Shown here: positions 1 to 10,829 of the stretch, one piece after another
How the letters are laid out: each line of letters begins with the position of its first letter
How positions within the stretch are numbered: position 1 is the first letter of the stretch
Assembly (NCBI GenBank): GCA_019137255.1
Contig: WPDH01000013.1
Location: 372,001-436,000 of the forward strand
Direction of reading: 5' to 3'
DNA: 64,000 bases
Source of the DNA: Corinectria fuckeliana
Lineage: Eukaryota; Ascomycota; Sordariomycetes; Hypocreales; Nectriaceae
Notes under the pieces: model-generated
What the model was told of the DNA's origin: nothing
The model's database searches: none
Seen by the model: only the letters and a program-made list of their open reading frames with translations
Position numbers and translations under genes: made by a program

Positions 1-1259
1 CATTTCATTTATACCGTGACGTGAGTGGTTTACCCTCTCCCCTCCCCCCTGCCATTGTTCCTGATCGATCGATCTGCGAAATGGGAGGCGAGCAAGTGTC
101 ATCTGCAATGTGACGGATGCTGACCGCCCACGCGTCCGTATAGCATGGGACACAACCCCACGAGCGGCATCCAGTCGGTGGAGCGGAGGAAGCAGATTTA
201 CGAAATCGCCAGCGAGTACGACCTGCTCATCATCGAGGATGAGCCGTACTGGTACCTGCAGTTCCCCGCTGCTCGGGTTGAGCAGGCCAAGGCGAGGGGC
301 CTTGCGCTTCCCCAGAGCGAGGAGTCGTACAAGTTCCCCAAGAAGTCGGGCTACGACTTCATCGACTCTCTCGTCCCCTCGTACCTGAACATCGACGTCG
401 ACGGCCGCGTCATTCGGCTGGACACCTTCTCCAAGACAGTTGCCCCTGGCTGCAGACTCGGCTGGATTACCGCCCAGCCAGCCATCATCGAGCGCCTCTT
501 ACGGTGAGTTTCCTCCAGCACACGGCACGTACCTTATCCCATCTGACTGTGACGTCGCGCAGCATCACCGAGGCCACTACGCAGCAGCCCTCCGGCTTCG
601 TGCAGTCCCTGATCGCCGAGCTGGTCAAGGGCCCGCAGCCCGCCGCCACCGTTGCCGCCTTCAACGCCCTCTCCATCCGGGACAAGGCGACCTTTGGCGG
701 CTGGCAGATGGACGGCTGGGTGCGGTGGCTCGCCGGTCTCCGTGGCGAGTACGAGCGCCGCATGGTGCTGATGTGCTCCATCCTCGAGGAGAACACCTTC
801 CAGCTCAAGCAGTCCACGCCTGCGCGCCAGACCGACGCCGAATGGGGCGTCATCACCAAGACCAGGCTGCTGAGCTTCGACTGGGCCCATGGCGGCATGT
901 TTGTCTGGGCGCGCGTCCATTTCGAGAACCACCCGCTCTTTGGGGCCGAGGGCATCGACATCCCCGTCATCGACGGCCCGACACTCGCCGTTGCGTTCCT
1001 GATCTTCACCACTCATGCACCCAACCTCGTCCTCGGGTCTCCCGGCAGTATCTTCAGCGCCACGCCTGATATCTTGGCCGAGCGAGGCTGGCGCTATGTG
1101 CGTCTGTGTTTCGCAGCCGAGAGCGATGCGAACATCGAGGGTGGTTCGCGAAGATACGTCGCCGCCCTTCAGAAGTTCTGGAGATTTAAGGAAGTTGCCG
1201 ATATCGAGAAGCTGGTCAAGGAGCTGCCGCAGTCGCAACGTAGCCCTAACAGCTCGTAG
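1..1259 (+). CDS. aromatic/2-aminoadipate-type aminotransferase, 5'-truncated
   Basis: PLP-dependent class I aminotransferase of the fungal Aro8-like family, transferring amino groups between aromatic or 2-aminoadipate-type substrates and 2-oxo acids. Only the 3' part is in the window. I read three exons: <1-20, 144-503 and 563-1259, with introns 21-143 (GTGAGT..TATAG) and 504-562 (GTGAGT..GCAG). Splicing the first intron restores the family block YTVTMGHNPTSG, so the ATG at 145 is internal and not a start. The PLP lysine is in RLDTFSKTVAPG; a DEPYWYLQF block and the C-terminal YVRLCFA arginine, expected to bind the substrate carboxylate, are also present. Stop is TAG at 1257-1259. The substrate cannot be told from this part. 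Confident in the family, less in the exact activity. Confidence 0.88.
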
Positions 1260-1878
1260 TGAGTCAGCTCATAGTGAGTGGTAGAGAGAACTCAAAACAA
1301 AAACCACGATTCAACGAGCAAAAACTGGCACCAATTCCTAATGATTCAAAGTAATTGAGGATGAAAAACTACGTGAGATGAGAGACTGGATCGACGCTCA
1401 CAGTTGTAAATGTGACTTATCTTGCGAGCAGGCAACACAAGACTTGATACGGCTAAGCAAGTCAAAACTTGGCTTATTACTGCGTTGCCGTGTAATTAGG
1501 TTAGGTTGGGCGGTGCAAGATGAGATCAAAGTCTACCACAATTGCGCCATACGTTTTCGGGATTACCAAGTACCGTAGGTACCTACGCAGTCTCTGCATT
1601 GCCGTGGTCGCATAACTTATATCACGAAGCAACTGCAATAAGAGGCCAGTTATACTTAACAGCAAGGACGACAGATGAGGTATTCCACAACATAGGTAGG
1701 TAGGTATATGGGAGTCAAAGTCCGAATGTCAAGTACGAAACGGAATTCATAAAGAGTCAAATCTCTGTTCATTTTAAAGACCTCATCCTTCCAGAAGCCA
1801 TGACGCCTCGATACCAAACCATGCAATACCCACCACCTAATTCTTCCTAGCCCGCTGCACACCCAGCGAGTTGGACAT
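1260..1878. other. intergenic spacer, convergent 3' ends
   Basis: Lies between two converging genes (aminotransferase + and RPL4 -). I see no supported gene. It holds a perfect 12-bp palindrome GTAGGTACCTAC (1575-1586) and an (AGGT)n-like run at about 1692-1706, both members of a motif family found in other spacers of this window. Confidence 0.6.
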
Positions 1879-3166
1879 TTAATCCTGCTTCTTCTGAGAC
1901 TCCTGGACGAAGACAGAAGCGTAGGGGTTCAGGCGGAGCATGACCTGCTTGTTCTTCAGGGGGTTCTTCTTCTGAACAGCGGCACGTCGGGTGATGGCGT
2001 CACCCTTGGGGGCGTTGAGGGAGCTCTGGATCTCAGAGCTGTTGATCAGACGGGTCAGGTCGGCCTGAGAGACAACGTTGGAAGGCAGGAGGAAGTCGCG
2101 CTTGTGAGCCGAGGGCTCGGTGGTGGTGCCGTAGATCTGGTCGAGAGCCTTGAAGGCGGACGAGGTCCAGATGATGAATCGGCCAAGGTGACCGCCAGGG
2201 GCGAGCTGGAGGAGGTTGAGGGAAGTGACGGAGGAGGTCTCGACACCGGCGATGTTGCGGAAAGCGGTGGTGAGCTCCTTACCGTCGGTCTCGGCATCGT
2301 AGATGACGAGAGGGCCACGGCGCTGGCGGTGGCGGCGGCCACGGAGCTTGCCCTTACCAGCACGGAGCTTCTTGGTACCCTTAGCCTTCTCGACCTCGGC
2401 ACCGGCGCCGATGGCCTTCAGGAGGACAAGGGCGGAAGCAGTCTTGGCAATGGCAGCAGCCTCGAAGACAGCTGAGTCGACAACGAGGGGAACCTCAGGG
2501 ACGGCGGAGATCTGGTGGCCACGGGCGAGGAGGAGGGGAGCGGCAGCAGAGGCAGCCAGGGCAGAGCAGACAGCGTATCGCCTAGATTTTAATTATCAGC
2601 TTTTGCCCCTCACCCATTCATTCCGGGAAACTACTCACTTCTGGCCCTGGTTGACCTTGATGTGCCACTTGCGCCAGATCTTGGTGGGAGCGAACATGCG
2701 ACCGGATCGGCACATGTTACCAAAGGCAGCCTGACCGGCACGGTGAGTACCACCACCGGAGACACGGGGGATACGGGCGACAGCACGACCTAGAAGATTG
2801 TAATGTTAGCCGCAAGCTCAGAAACTTGGTGACTCTGACTCCAAAGTACATCCGTCGAGCAGCTCGCCGTAGCCTCGTTGAACCGCCAGTCTCATCCCAC
2901 AAAATCCCATATAATATTGCGCTGTCACCCGGAGTGGGAGGGGGAAAAAGTGTTCACTAACCAGTTCCCCAGGACTCAGCGGAGGTCTGGTGACCAGCCT
3001 TCTCGCTCACAGCGTAGGGCTGACGCTTGTTCTTGGCCATGCCGGTGTGAACCTGCTGGACAATATCCGGTCGGATCGGGCTGGTGAAGACGGCGGGGAT
3101 GGGGTGGGTAGCTCCCGTAGGAGAACCATCTTTGCCGATGATAGAGACGGTAGGTCGCGAAGCCAT
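1879..3166 (-). CDS. RPL4: 60S ribosomal protein L4 (uL4)
   Basis: Structural protein of the large cytosolic ribosomal subunit. Coding exons on the minus strand: 3166-2962, 2789-2639 and 2581-1879, with introns 2961-2790 (172 nt, GTTAGT..CTAG, branch site GCTAAC) and 2638-2582 (57 nt, GTGAGT..CTAG). Phases fit and give 352 residues ending ESQKKQD. The N-terminus MASRPTVSIIGKDG, the block GMAKNKRQPYAVSEKAGHQT and the basic loop KLRAGKGKLRGRRHRQRRGP (an internal tunnel extension in this family) identify it. A further intron appears to interrupt the 5' UTR (3261-3187, GTAAGC..CACCAG), ending 20 nt before the ATG. A TCACGTGA palindrome lies about 250 bp upstream. Length is near the usual 360. Confidence 0.96.
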
Positions 3167-3186
3167 TTTGAAGGTGGGACTTGGAC

Positions 3187-3261
3187 CTGGTGAAGGGAAT
3201 CGAGTTAGTATTGCTGAGGAGAGATTGGAATGACTCTTGAGGAGAAGCGCAGGGTGCTTAC
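3187..3261 (-). other. probable 5'-UTR intron of RPL4
   Basis: On the minus strand a donor GTAAGC at 3261 and an acceptor CACCAG ending at 3187 bracket 75 nt just before the RPL4 start. 5'-UTR introns are common in fungal ribosomal protein genes. Seen from splice signals only. Confidence 0.6.
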
Positions 3262-3415
3262 CGTGATCGTCGGGCGGCGTCGAAATTGGTGATGAAGTGG
3301 GAGGTGTAATTGGGGCTCGCGATAAATTTCACCTGGGTTTTTTTCCTTGCGGTTTGGTGGGCGGAGACCCTAAGCCCCACATCGGCATCTGCTCAAGCGA
3401 ATTTTGCTCGTGAAC

Positions 3416-3423
3416 TCACGTGA
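3416..3423. promoter_or_regulatory. TCACGTGA palindrome upstream of RPL4
   Basis: Perfect 8-bp E-box palindrome 250 bp upstream of the RPL4 ATG. The CACGTG core is bound by bHLH factors such as Cbf1; some ascomycetes use Cbf1 at ribosomal protein genes. It recurs upstream of other housekeeping genes here. Confidence 0.45.
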
Positions 3424-3661
3424 TGCGATTTATACACAGTGCGTATTCTGGAGCTCCTCACTGCCTGTGTCCTACCGAAGATAAGAGGCAATGCGATCGT
3501 CAGAGCAGCATGTAAGATGCTGATGGAAAGGAAATTCAACCATTCCGTTGAGTCATGGGTCTCATTGCCGATGCATATCTCATTATAGCCACCTTGACGT
3601 GTGTACATATATCATCATGTCCCCGACCTATTCCAAGTATCCAAAACTGCGTGTGCCTTGT

Positions 3662-6600
3662 CTACTCCCAATTCTTCCACTCCATAATCAACTTGTCTAC
3701 CTGCTCCTCCACCCAGTCGTCGTCATGGCCTGACTTGTCTAGCTTGGCCAACTTTTCTTTGATCACTCTCTCAATCTCCAAACGCTCCAGAACTTTGGTC
3801 TCCAGATACTTGGGGTCGTTCCACCGACAAGCCTTTTGGAAAATATCCCGCATGCGAGGAGAATAGAGCTGACATGAAGATATCGATGACATCCTCTGCG
3901 GGTCCTCGTAGAAGTTGCGGGCAATGACATTGTCGTCCTGGAGCCGTGGACGGACCACTTCTTCGAAGCATTCACCGCAGACGGTGAACTTCCGCAAGAA
4001 CTGCATCATATGCCAATACCCATTCGCAACGGGCGTGTCCTCATGGCACTCGCTGATCGATGTGATTTTTTCGAGCTCTTTAGCTAGGCTGGGGATGTCC
4101 GGCTCCTCTTGTTCGATACGTGCTAGGTCTGACGTCGTCTCCATGGCGTCAAAGTACGTAACAAAGCGCTTTCGCTTGGCTTTAAAGCGCATGGAACAAG
4201 TTCCTCTGACAGGCTCTGATCGAGAACTCAAGGGCATAAATATGCCTGAAAGGTTGGGAAGCAAAGCTTGAATGATCCGGGCACATTGAGAACATATGGT
4301 AAAGTCGTACACCGGCCGCCGCGTGTATGGGTTCCAGATCGTTAACCAGTTTCGTGTGGTCGTCCTATCACCGGGACAGGGCACGTTCTGAGTAGCGGAA
4401 ATGACATTGGCAACCTCGTGGAAGAGTCGCAAGTCCGGTTTGTCGTTCTTCAGAGTCAGCAGCCAAGCAATACGATACCAGGGGGACAAGCCGAAATCGC
4501 ATGATATAGGCCTATCCGAGGGACGAAGCATAGGCTGGAAGAACGTCCGATAGTCCGAGTTTGAAAAGACCGTCGTGTAGCACTCGGGGCAAATGTTGAA
4601 GTCAGTCCTCGGTAAGGTGAGCCAGTCCATCTTGCCCGCCACAGGACTCTTGCGACGGCAATCTGGGAACTTGGGAACACCGGTCCCTGCAGTATTCTCC
4701 GAATGTCTACGGACAGACCCAATTGGCCTTTCGAGGTGGTAGCCATCCCTCTCAGGATCAAAGGATGCAGGCTGCCACGACTGAGATGTTGCAGGTAAGC
4801 GAGCGCCTGATATTAGCACGGATGACCTGGCCTCGAGGGGCGTTTCAGGACCGATCGGGATTGGCAGTGGTATTTCCGGCATAGAAATGGGCTGTTCTGT
4901 GTCATATGGCGATTTTCCTAACCACTCGTTTCTCCGGATGTTAAAGGGGTCCATGAGAGGGTCGTCATCAACGGGATATGGGAGCTGGGTCTTTGGACGT
5001 TCTGGTTGCGGAGGCGGCTGAGTAGTCCTGGGGCGCTCTGGCGGCTGAGGAGGTAGCTCTTGTTTGGAGGTCGGGAATGTTGAGGAGCTTCGTGGGTTGG
5101 CCGGCATGTCATCTGAAAAGCCCGAATGCACAGGGATCGGCAAGGGCATCGTTGGTCCTTTGGGTCTCAAGCGTGGGCCACCGGGCGCTTCACTTTTCTC
5201 CAGTGTTGGCAAAGACTCGCGACCGTCTTGGACGACGATAGATTTCCTCCGACGTTGCTGGAGCTCTCGTGGGCCCTTTGGGTGATCGTCGCCGGGTCGA
5301 CTCTCTGATTCTCGAGACGGTATCTGAGACGGGAGCTTCGACGGCCGCGTAGCATCATCGCGTTCCGACCTTCCGTAAGAAGGAGATCGCTCCCTTCTAT
5401 CACTTTTCGGTGGTGCATAATCGCCACGGTAGCGAGCATCACTTCCCCTCTCGTTGGAGAGCGGGCGAGCCGGCTTTCCAGAGTCAGCGTTTGGGCTTAC
5501 ACGCTTCGTTGCGGATGAGGCCGAGGAGGCGCGGTTGTGGCCTTCCTCAAACCGTCTATCGCTAGGCTGGTTTGGATAACATCGCTGAGTAGGGGACCTG
5601 TGACTGGAGCTCGAAGGTTGGCCATAGCCATGGTAGGCCTGTTCTCGCCCACCTGCTCCATGTTTGATGACCTCGGGTGCGAGTGACGGGTCTGGATATG
5701 GCCGAGGTTGCCGAGTCGGAGGGGGGTCGGGTCGGCTGCTGTTCTTAGGGGGCAGGTTGCGATACTTCTCTGGCAATTGATCCTCTCGGATCTCGGTCTC
5801 TAGCTTGGGTAGGTCTTGCCTACTCTGGCGCTTTTCAAGACGAGGCCTACTTCCATCCGAGTCAATGCCCGAACCGGCCTTCAAGTTGGACTCCGGCTTT
5901 GAGCTGGGCTCTGGTCTCCGGGAAATGTTGGTGTTGTACGTGTTGTTGTCGGCCCGTCTCTCGTCTCGGGGCGGATCCTGTCTCCGAGAATTGCCAGTGT
6001 ATATATTGTCGTTAGTACGCCTCTCTTCTCGTGGCGGCTCTTGTCTCCGGGAAGGATTGGCGTTGTATATATTGTCGTCGGTACGTCTCTCTTCTCGCGG
6101 CGGTTCTTGTTTCCGGGAAGTGTTGATATTGTATGTGGTCTTGTCTTCGGCTCGTCTCTCTTCCCGAGGTGGCTCGTGTCTCCGGGAAGTGGTATAGTAA
6201 GTACTTTCGTCGGTCCGGCTCTCTTCTCGGGACGGCTTGTGATGTGCCCTTTCTTCGGATTCACTTCCATCAGACGAACCGGGTGGTCCCGTCAGTATGA
6301 CAAATCGACGCTCTGGGTTGTATTCGTGAACCTCCATAATAAGGGGTTGCTGATCGACGTCACCCCGCGACGGGGTGTCCTCGTCTGAGGATCTTGCCCT
6401 ATGCGTTGTTCCATGCTCTCGCCTCAGCGATACATCCTCGTCCTCGACACTTGGTGGTGGTGGAGGGGGTCTCCGGGGTCTTGGCGCCGTCTGGTAGTGC
6501 CGAGGAGCTGTAAGCTGGTTTGACGGGGCTGGCCGCGAGTACTGGTGGGATTCGAGCTCGGATGACGACCTGTGAGAGGACTTGTCAGCGGGAATTGGGA

Positions 6601-6698
6601 GAGGAGCGAAGGACGGTGTACGGTTTGGGGCTCTTGGCCCTGGATGTGGCATAGTAACCCGTCTGAAGCAGGTTTTGGATGTCCAGCGACTCAACCAT
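3662..6698 (-). CDS. large disordered protein with three FxxCxxC motifs
   Basis: Fungal protein of unknown function, about 994 residues in my model. The long open frame has no natural ATG at its 5' edge (6694 is TTG). A better model starts at ATG 6698 (MVESLDIQNLLQTGYYATSR) and splices a 52-nt intron 6621-6570 (GTACAC..CTGAC..CACAG) into the long frame, ending at 3662. An internal ATG at 6652 is the alternative start. The N-terminal two thirds is low-complexity, rich in P, S, R and E. It includes about five degenerate 22-residue units around EPPREERRxDxxxYN (DNA about 5905-6240). The C-terminal third is folded-looking and repeats a FxxCxxC pattern three times (NICPECYTT, TICSQCARI, TVCGECFEE), plausibly zinc-binding. 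It ends in a charged helix. No enzymatic motif seen; I do not assign a function. Confidence 0.8.
5905..6240 (-). repeat. coding tandem repeat, about 66 nt unit
   Basis: Five or so diverged copies of a 22-residue unit with core EPPREERR followed by an acidic/Asn/Tyr stretch, inside the disordered half of the 994-residue protein. The flanking units are more diverged (PSREESR, PEPSSKPE), as expected for an array that grew by slippage or unequal crossing-over. Confidence 0.8.
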
Positions 6699-8542
6699 GT
6701 TGCGGGTTCACTTGACTGAGTCCTGGGAGATCAAATCATTGTTCCAAGGGCAGGAAAACAAAACTGCGCCCGGCGGAAAGTGCGCCAAAGGGCCTGGTCC
6801 GGCGAGTCAACGCTCCGGCACTTGTTGTTAGTGCAGTAGCTCCAATCGGTTGCGCAGGCGGGGGAGGTCGGCGTCTACCTTGGGCGGGCAGAGATAGTAG
6901 CAACAAGCGCTGGTGAAGATAAAGCGGACTGCGAACTGAGAAGCGAAGCGAGTCGGATCAAAGAGAAACAGAGGAGAATTAGCCTGGATGTTGAGTGGAG
7001 GAGATGCGACGTAAGAGGACCCAGCCGGAAGTGCTTGAGCCTTGGAGGCGCAGCTTGAGTGCCCAAAAGCGGCGGGAGAAGAGGAGGGATGACATACTTG
7101 GGCCACACCACTGCACCTGCACGCACCAAAAGTCCCAAACAAGAACAAGACGCACAAGCACTCACCGACGGGAGGTACCTCAGCTGCCGCGGTTGGGCCG
7201 CCTTAAACGCAGGTATCACAGTGCCCCTCCTCTGCTGCGACCCGCCAATACCTACTGTAGCCCCCCCAACCCCCGCCAGGTTGCCCCTCTCGACGTCGGG
7301 CTCGGCAGGCTACCCTGGAGTTTTGCACCACCGTGGTGTGGCGCTACAAAAACAAACAAGCCAGGAGCACGAAGTGGGTGGGCTTTGGTTGTTGGGGAGG
7401 CTTTCTGTTTGCGACCGGGACATCTCTTTTCGGTGAGCTCTCGAGGCCTGACCGCATCGATCCATTTGTACGAAGTATGCGGCTAGGTACCCATCCGCAG
7501 TTACTGCAGTGTATGTAGTACAATGCACGACAGCCTGCAACCGTGACATCTTGTCTCAGCACTCGAGTCACGCGTGGGTGGTCTGCCATCCTGACAAGTT
7601 GTCAGCGTGCCATGTCCGCCTGCCAAGTGGTCCAGCTTGGTCGAATGAGTGGCAATGGGCAGCCTGGCTCACGCCATGTGGACGAGCACTCGAACTTCAT
7701 GGATACTTCTAGCAACACAGAGACATATAATAATATAGTTACAGAACCTCGTGGTTTTGCCTGGAAATCTTGTGCCAGGTGCTGATGCAGCTGCCTGCCT
7801 GCTGTCCTCAAGCCCTTGCACAAGAAGTGACGGTTCCCGACAATCCAGCCCAATAAATTCAATATTCCTCGCCATTGTCGCATGTCGATGCGTCGTACTG
7901 GTCCCCATGGGAACGTTGGACATATAACCCCGTCCTATACCTAGTTGCCTGTTGTTGCCCAAGCTGGACCTAGCAGGAGCCAAGTTGTGGCGACTGATAT
8001 CCAAGTCCAGCGTATAATACCCACCTCTCCCTGGGTCGACTGTGGCTTATTGAAATGCCCTAGTCCCTGTCGCGCACAATGCTTTGGCCGTCTCCCTCGT
8101 AATAAGTAGTCATCGGTGCAAATTGTGTCGCTAGTCGGGCGCGTCTGACAAGTGTTGCTGTGAGGATTTACGCCGCTATTCGTGGATGACCAAACTCGTC
8201 GTCATCTTTATGCAATCTGCATGTAACGTCAGTGATGGTGTCTGACAAAATGTGCGGATCAAGATGGAGAGTAATCTACATAGGTAGTAGGCGATCGATC
8301 CGATGAAGCGCTAGAAGAGGTGACAGACTATCCTTGTCATTTGGCGACCTCGTTTCGTTCAGAAAACAAGCGAGCTACGGCGGAACAATGGTGTGGTATT
8401 GCAAAGACAATTGCCTCCTCGCCCTGGTATCAGCTCTCACGGGTACGGGTAAACATTGCGACCTCAAGTTCTGACTGTCTTCTGGTGCCCAATTGAACTC
8501 ATAAAACATACTCGATAATCCATGTTCCAAGTCGAATCCGAT
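6699..8542. other. gene-free spacer, 1.8 kb
   Basis: Presumed upstream region of the 994-residue protein gene and downstream region of PGA2. Only short overlapping open frames on both strands, none with family resemblance. A GTACGAAGTA motif at 7468-7477 and ACATAGGTAGTAGG at about 8277-8290 belong to the dispersed TAC..GTA set. No RNA gene recognised. Confidence 0.5.
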
Positions 8543-9022
8543 CTAGTCCTCCAAAAGGTCTTCGATGTCCTTGTCATCCTCCTCCTCCTGCCTTCGTAGC
8601 TCCTCAGCCTCAATCATCTGCTTGAGCATCACTCGCTGCCTCACTCGAGCCTTCTCGCCCCAGTCGGCGCCTGTAGCATCGCCCTCCACCTCAGTCTCAA
8701 GCTCATCCACAGCCTGACCCCTGATCTCATTGGGCGAGATCTTCGCTTTGGCAGCGGCCTTTTCCTTCTCATCTTGCTGCTCCATTTTCCTGACGGCGAC
8801 TTTGCCGGCCAGCTTCAGCACGTACGGCCGGAGGAGCATGTAGCCGCCCACAATCACGATCATGCGAATCCAGTTCTGGGTGGTCATGTCCGAGAAGGTC
8901 GACGCGAGGTTGTTGGAAGCGTTGGATCCATACTGGAGGAATTGCGTTACCCCCTTGCCAAGGGCGTTGAGCTCGACGGGCTCATTGCCGAGCGGCTGCT
9001 GCTGCTGGTTATCAGAGTCCAT
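8543..9022 (-). CDS. PGA2: Pga2-like protein-trafficking membrane protein
   Basis: Resembles the Pga2 family, small ER/nuclear-envelope membrane proteins needed for processing of Gas1 and alkaline phosphatase in yeast. The frame is open from ATG 9112, but the family-like N-terminus starts at ATG 9022 (MDSDNQQQQPLGNEPVEL), giving 159 residues; the 30 residues before it look like 5' UTR. A single membrane segment (WIRMIVIVGGYMLLRPYVL) sits near residues 50-70. It is followed by a KMEQQDEKEKAAAKAK basic/acidic helix and a strongly acidic tail (EEEDDKDIEDLLED). This membrane-then-charged-tail layout matches the family. No intron. The family call rests on layout and the LRPYVLK region, not on a search. 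Confidence 0.68.
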   Translation of the reverse strand: MDSDNQQQQPLGNEPVELNALGKGVTQFLQYGSNASNNLASTFSDMTTQNWIRMIVIVGGYMLLRPYVLKLAGKVAVRKMEQQDEKEKAAAKAKISPNEIRGQAVDELETEVEGDATGADWGEKARVRQRVMLKQMIEAEELRRQEEEDDKDIEDLLED

Positions 9023-10829
9023 GGCGAAGTTTCTGGCTCGGTGGATGTCGGCGTAGTTCAAGTCCAAAGCGTTGAATAATGTGCTGGGTCCCGAGTACGA
9101 GGAAGGATGCACGTTGCCGAAGCTGAGCGAGACAATGTAGCTTGAAAGCCTGATGTGGGCGACTTGATCTCAGAAGGCGGAGCGCTCAGTGACAGAGAAG
9201 AGCGACAGTAGTGAGCTGAAAATGACAGATGAGCGCAAACAGGAGAATTGAGGGAGTATTGCTGATTTTTGAGGCTCGCGTCTGAAGAGGTGTTGTTGGA
9301 GCCGGAAGATTTTGTAGCGCGGCTCTCTGTCTTTCAGAGTGGATATCTCCGATGGTCCCGGCTTGGAAAATGAGCACTGGTGGCAATTAAGACAGACAGG
9401 TCGGATAGTCGCGACCAACCTTGAACATTTATTAACCACTCACGGCGTTGATTAGTCCAATTTCATTGCTACCCAGGGGCTAATTCCCTCGCTATGTATG
9501 GCTGCTTATTGCTTCATTTTTTGAGGTAAATATTGGCACAAGTGGGAGCCGAAGGTGCGTGCCCAGAGAGAGATTGGTGGTTACTAGACTACGCGCTAGA
9601 CTCTAGGTCTACGACGACGGGTTCACGATAATAGAAATACACCATCAAAAGGTAAAATTGACAATTATCAATGACATAATAATTCTCGACTGGCAAGTAA
9701 AACCAAACAGGTGGCAAACTCAGCAAGTCCTGTAACCCAGGATCACTGCCGTGCTTCGTCCGTGGGCATCAATGAGCAGTGGGACTTCCGACAGGATATG
9801 CCAAAGTCTGAGATGGGTCCATCAAGACAGGTGCAGTGATGCTCATGCCCGTTATCAGCTCCAAGTTTTGGCGCCTCTGATGAATGGGCCTCCAACGTCA
9901 TCTTTGTATCGTCGGCCGACTTGCGGGCTGTGTGCATTGTTAATTCGACTCCGAGGAAGTCTCTAAATATCGTACCGTGACATGTGTCCAGCGATGCGTC
10001 AACATCGGCCATGCTTGCAGTGGTTATTCTGTTGGACGATCTGGTTTGTTGGATAATTTATTCGAGAGGAGATGATATGAGAGAAAGCAGAGAGGGGAAG
10101 TATAGACGATGGATAGCAGGTGAGCGTCATCATCTCATTTATACTGGTCAAGTACAAATGAGTGACCTCGTTGTGCTGAGAACAAACGTCAGAATTGACC
10201 GTCGCTCGAGTGTCTACTAGTTGACATTGTGCCGAGTAACTAGATGATGACCTCACGGGTGTTCACGTTGACGAACCAGGGCCCTTGGAGCTGTAGCATC
10301 GCATGCGCCGTAGTTCATTTACCAAGTGTAGCCAAAGCTGCGAGAACTTGAGAGGTTAATACTCCGCCGTACAAAATACTGAGTACTTAGGTACTGCCTG
10401 TGAAATACAGTGCCGAGTACAGTGCTTGAGCTATAATTCTTCCGTGTTGTTAATGAGACAGTCGCATCTAAATTTCTTCACGGTGAGTCAATTCTGAGAT
10501 ACCATAACGGAACATACTTACCTTGTCGACTGATTGATCATCGGCCATTTCGGTGGCTCCTCAGCTCTGGCTAACCTGAGGCGTCGCCAGACCTGACAGG
10601 ACGCAGTGCACGTGACTTGATTAGCAGCCCCGGATCTCCGAGTGGACGCCCTGGCCAACCCAGCGATTGGCAAGCGTCCGGCAAAGCTCATAAAATTTTT
10701 GAAGCATCATATTAGCACTAGAACCGCCGCGTGGTCTTGAATTCGCGCACCTCCTCCCCCTTCCTTTCTCCGCTCAATCTCTTTCGCGTCTCTTTGTGGT
10801 TGCAATTATATACCCTGCGGCTTGTAATC
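9023..10829. other. spacer with divergent promoters (PGA2 / TUF1), 1.8 kb
   Basis: Separates PGA2 (-) from TUF1 (+). Rather AT-rich in the middle. An 89-codon frame at 10012-9743 (minus) has an ATG but no recognised family. A palindrome-like AGTACTTAGGTACT occurs at 10382-10395, and a CACGTG box at 10609-10614. No RNA gene recognised. Confidence 0.5.
10609..10614. promoter_or_regulatory. CACGTG box upstream of TUF1
   Basis: E-box core within GTGCACGTGAC, 216 bp upstream of the TUF1 ATG. Part of the recurrent housekeeping-promoter pattern in this window. Confidence 0.4.

Noticed and set aside
9743..10012. 89-codon minus-strand frame starting MADVDASLDTCHG
   Set aside because: Has an ATG and several Cys/His but no family, no splice partner and lies in a spacer; not enough to call a gene.
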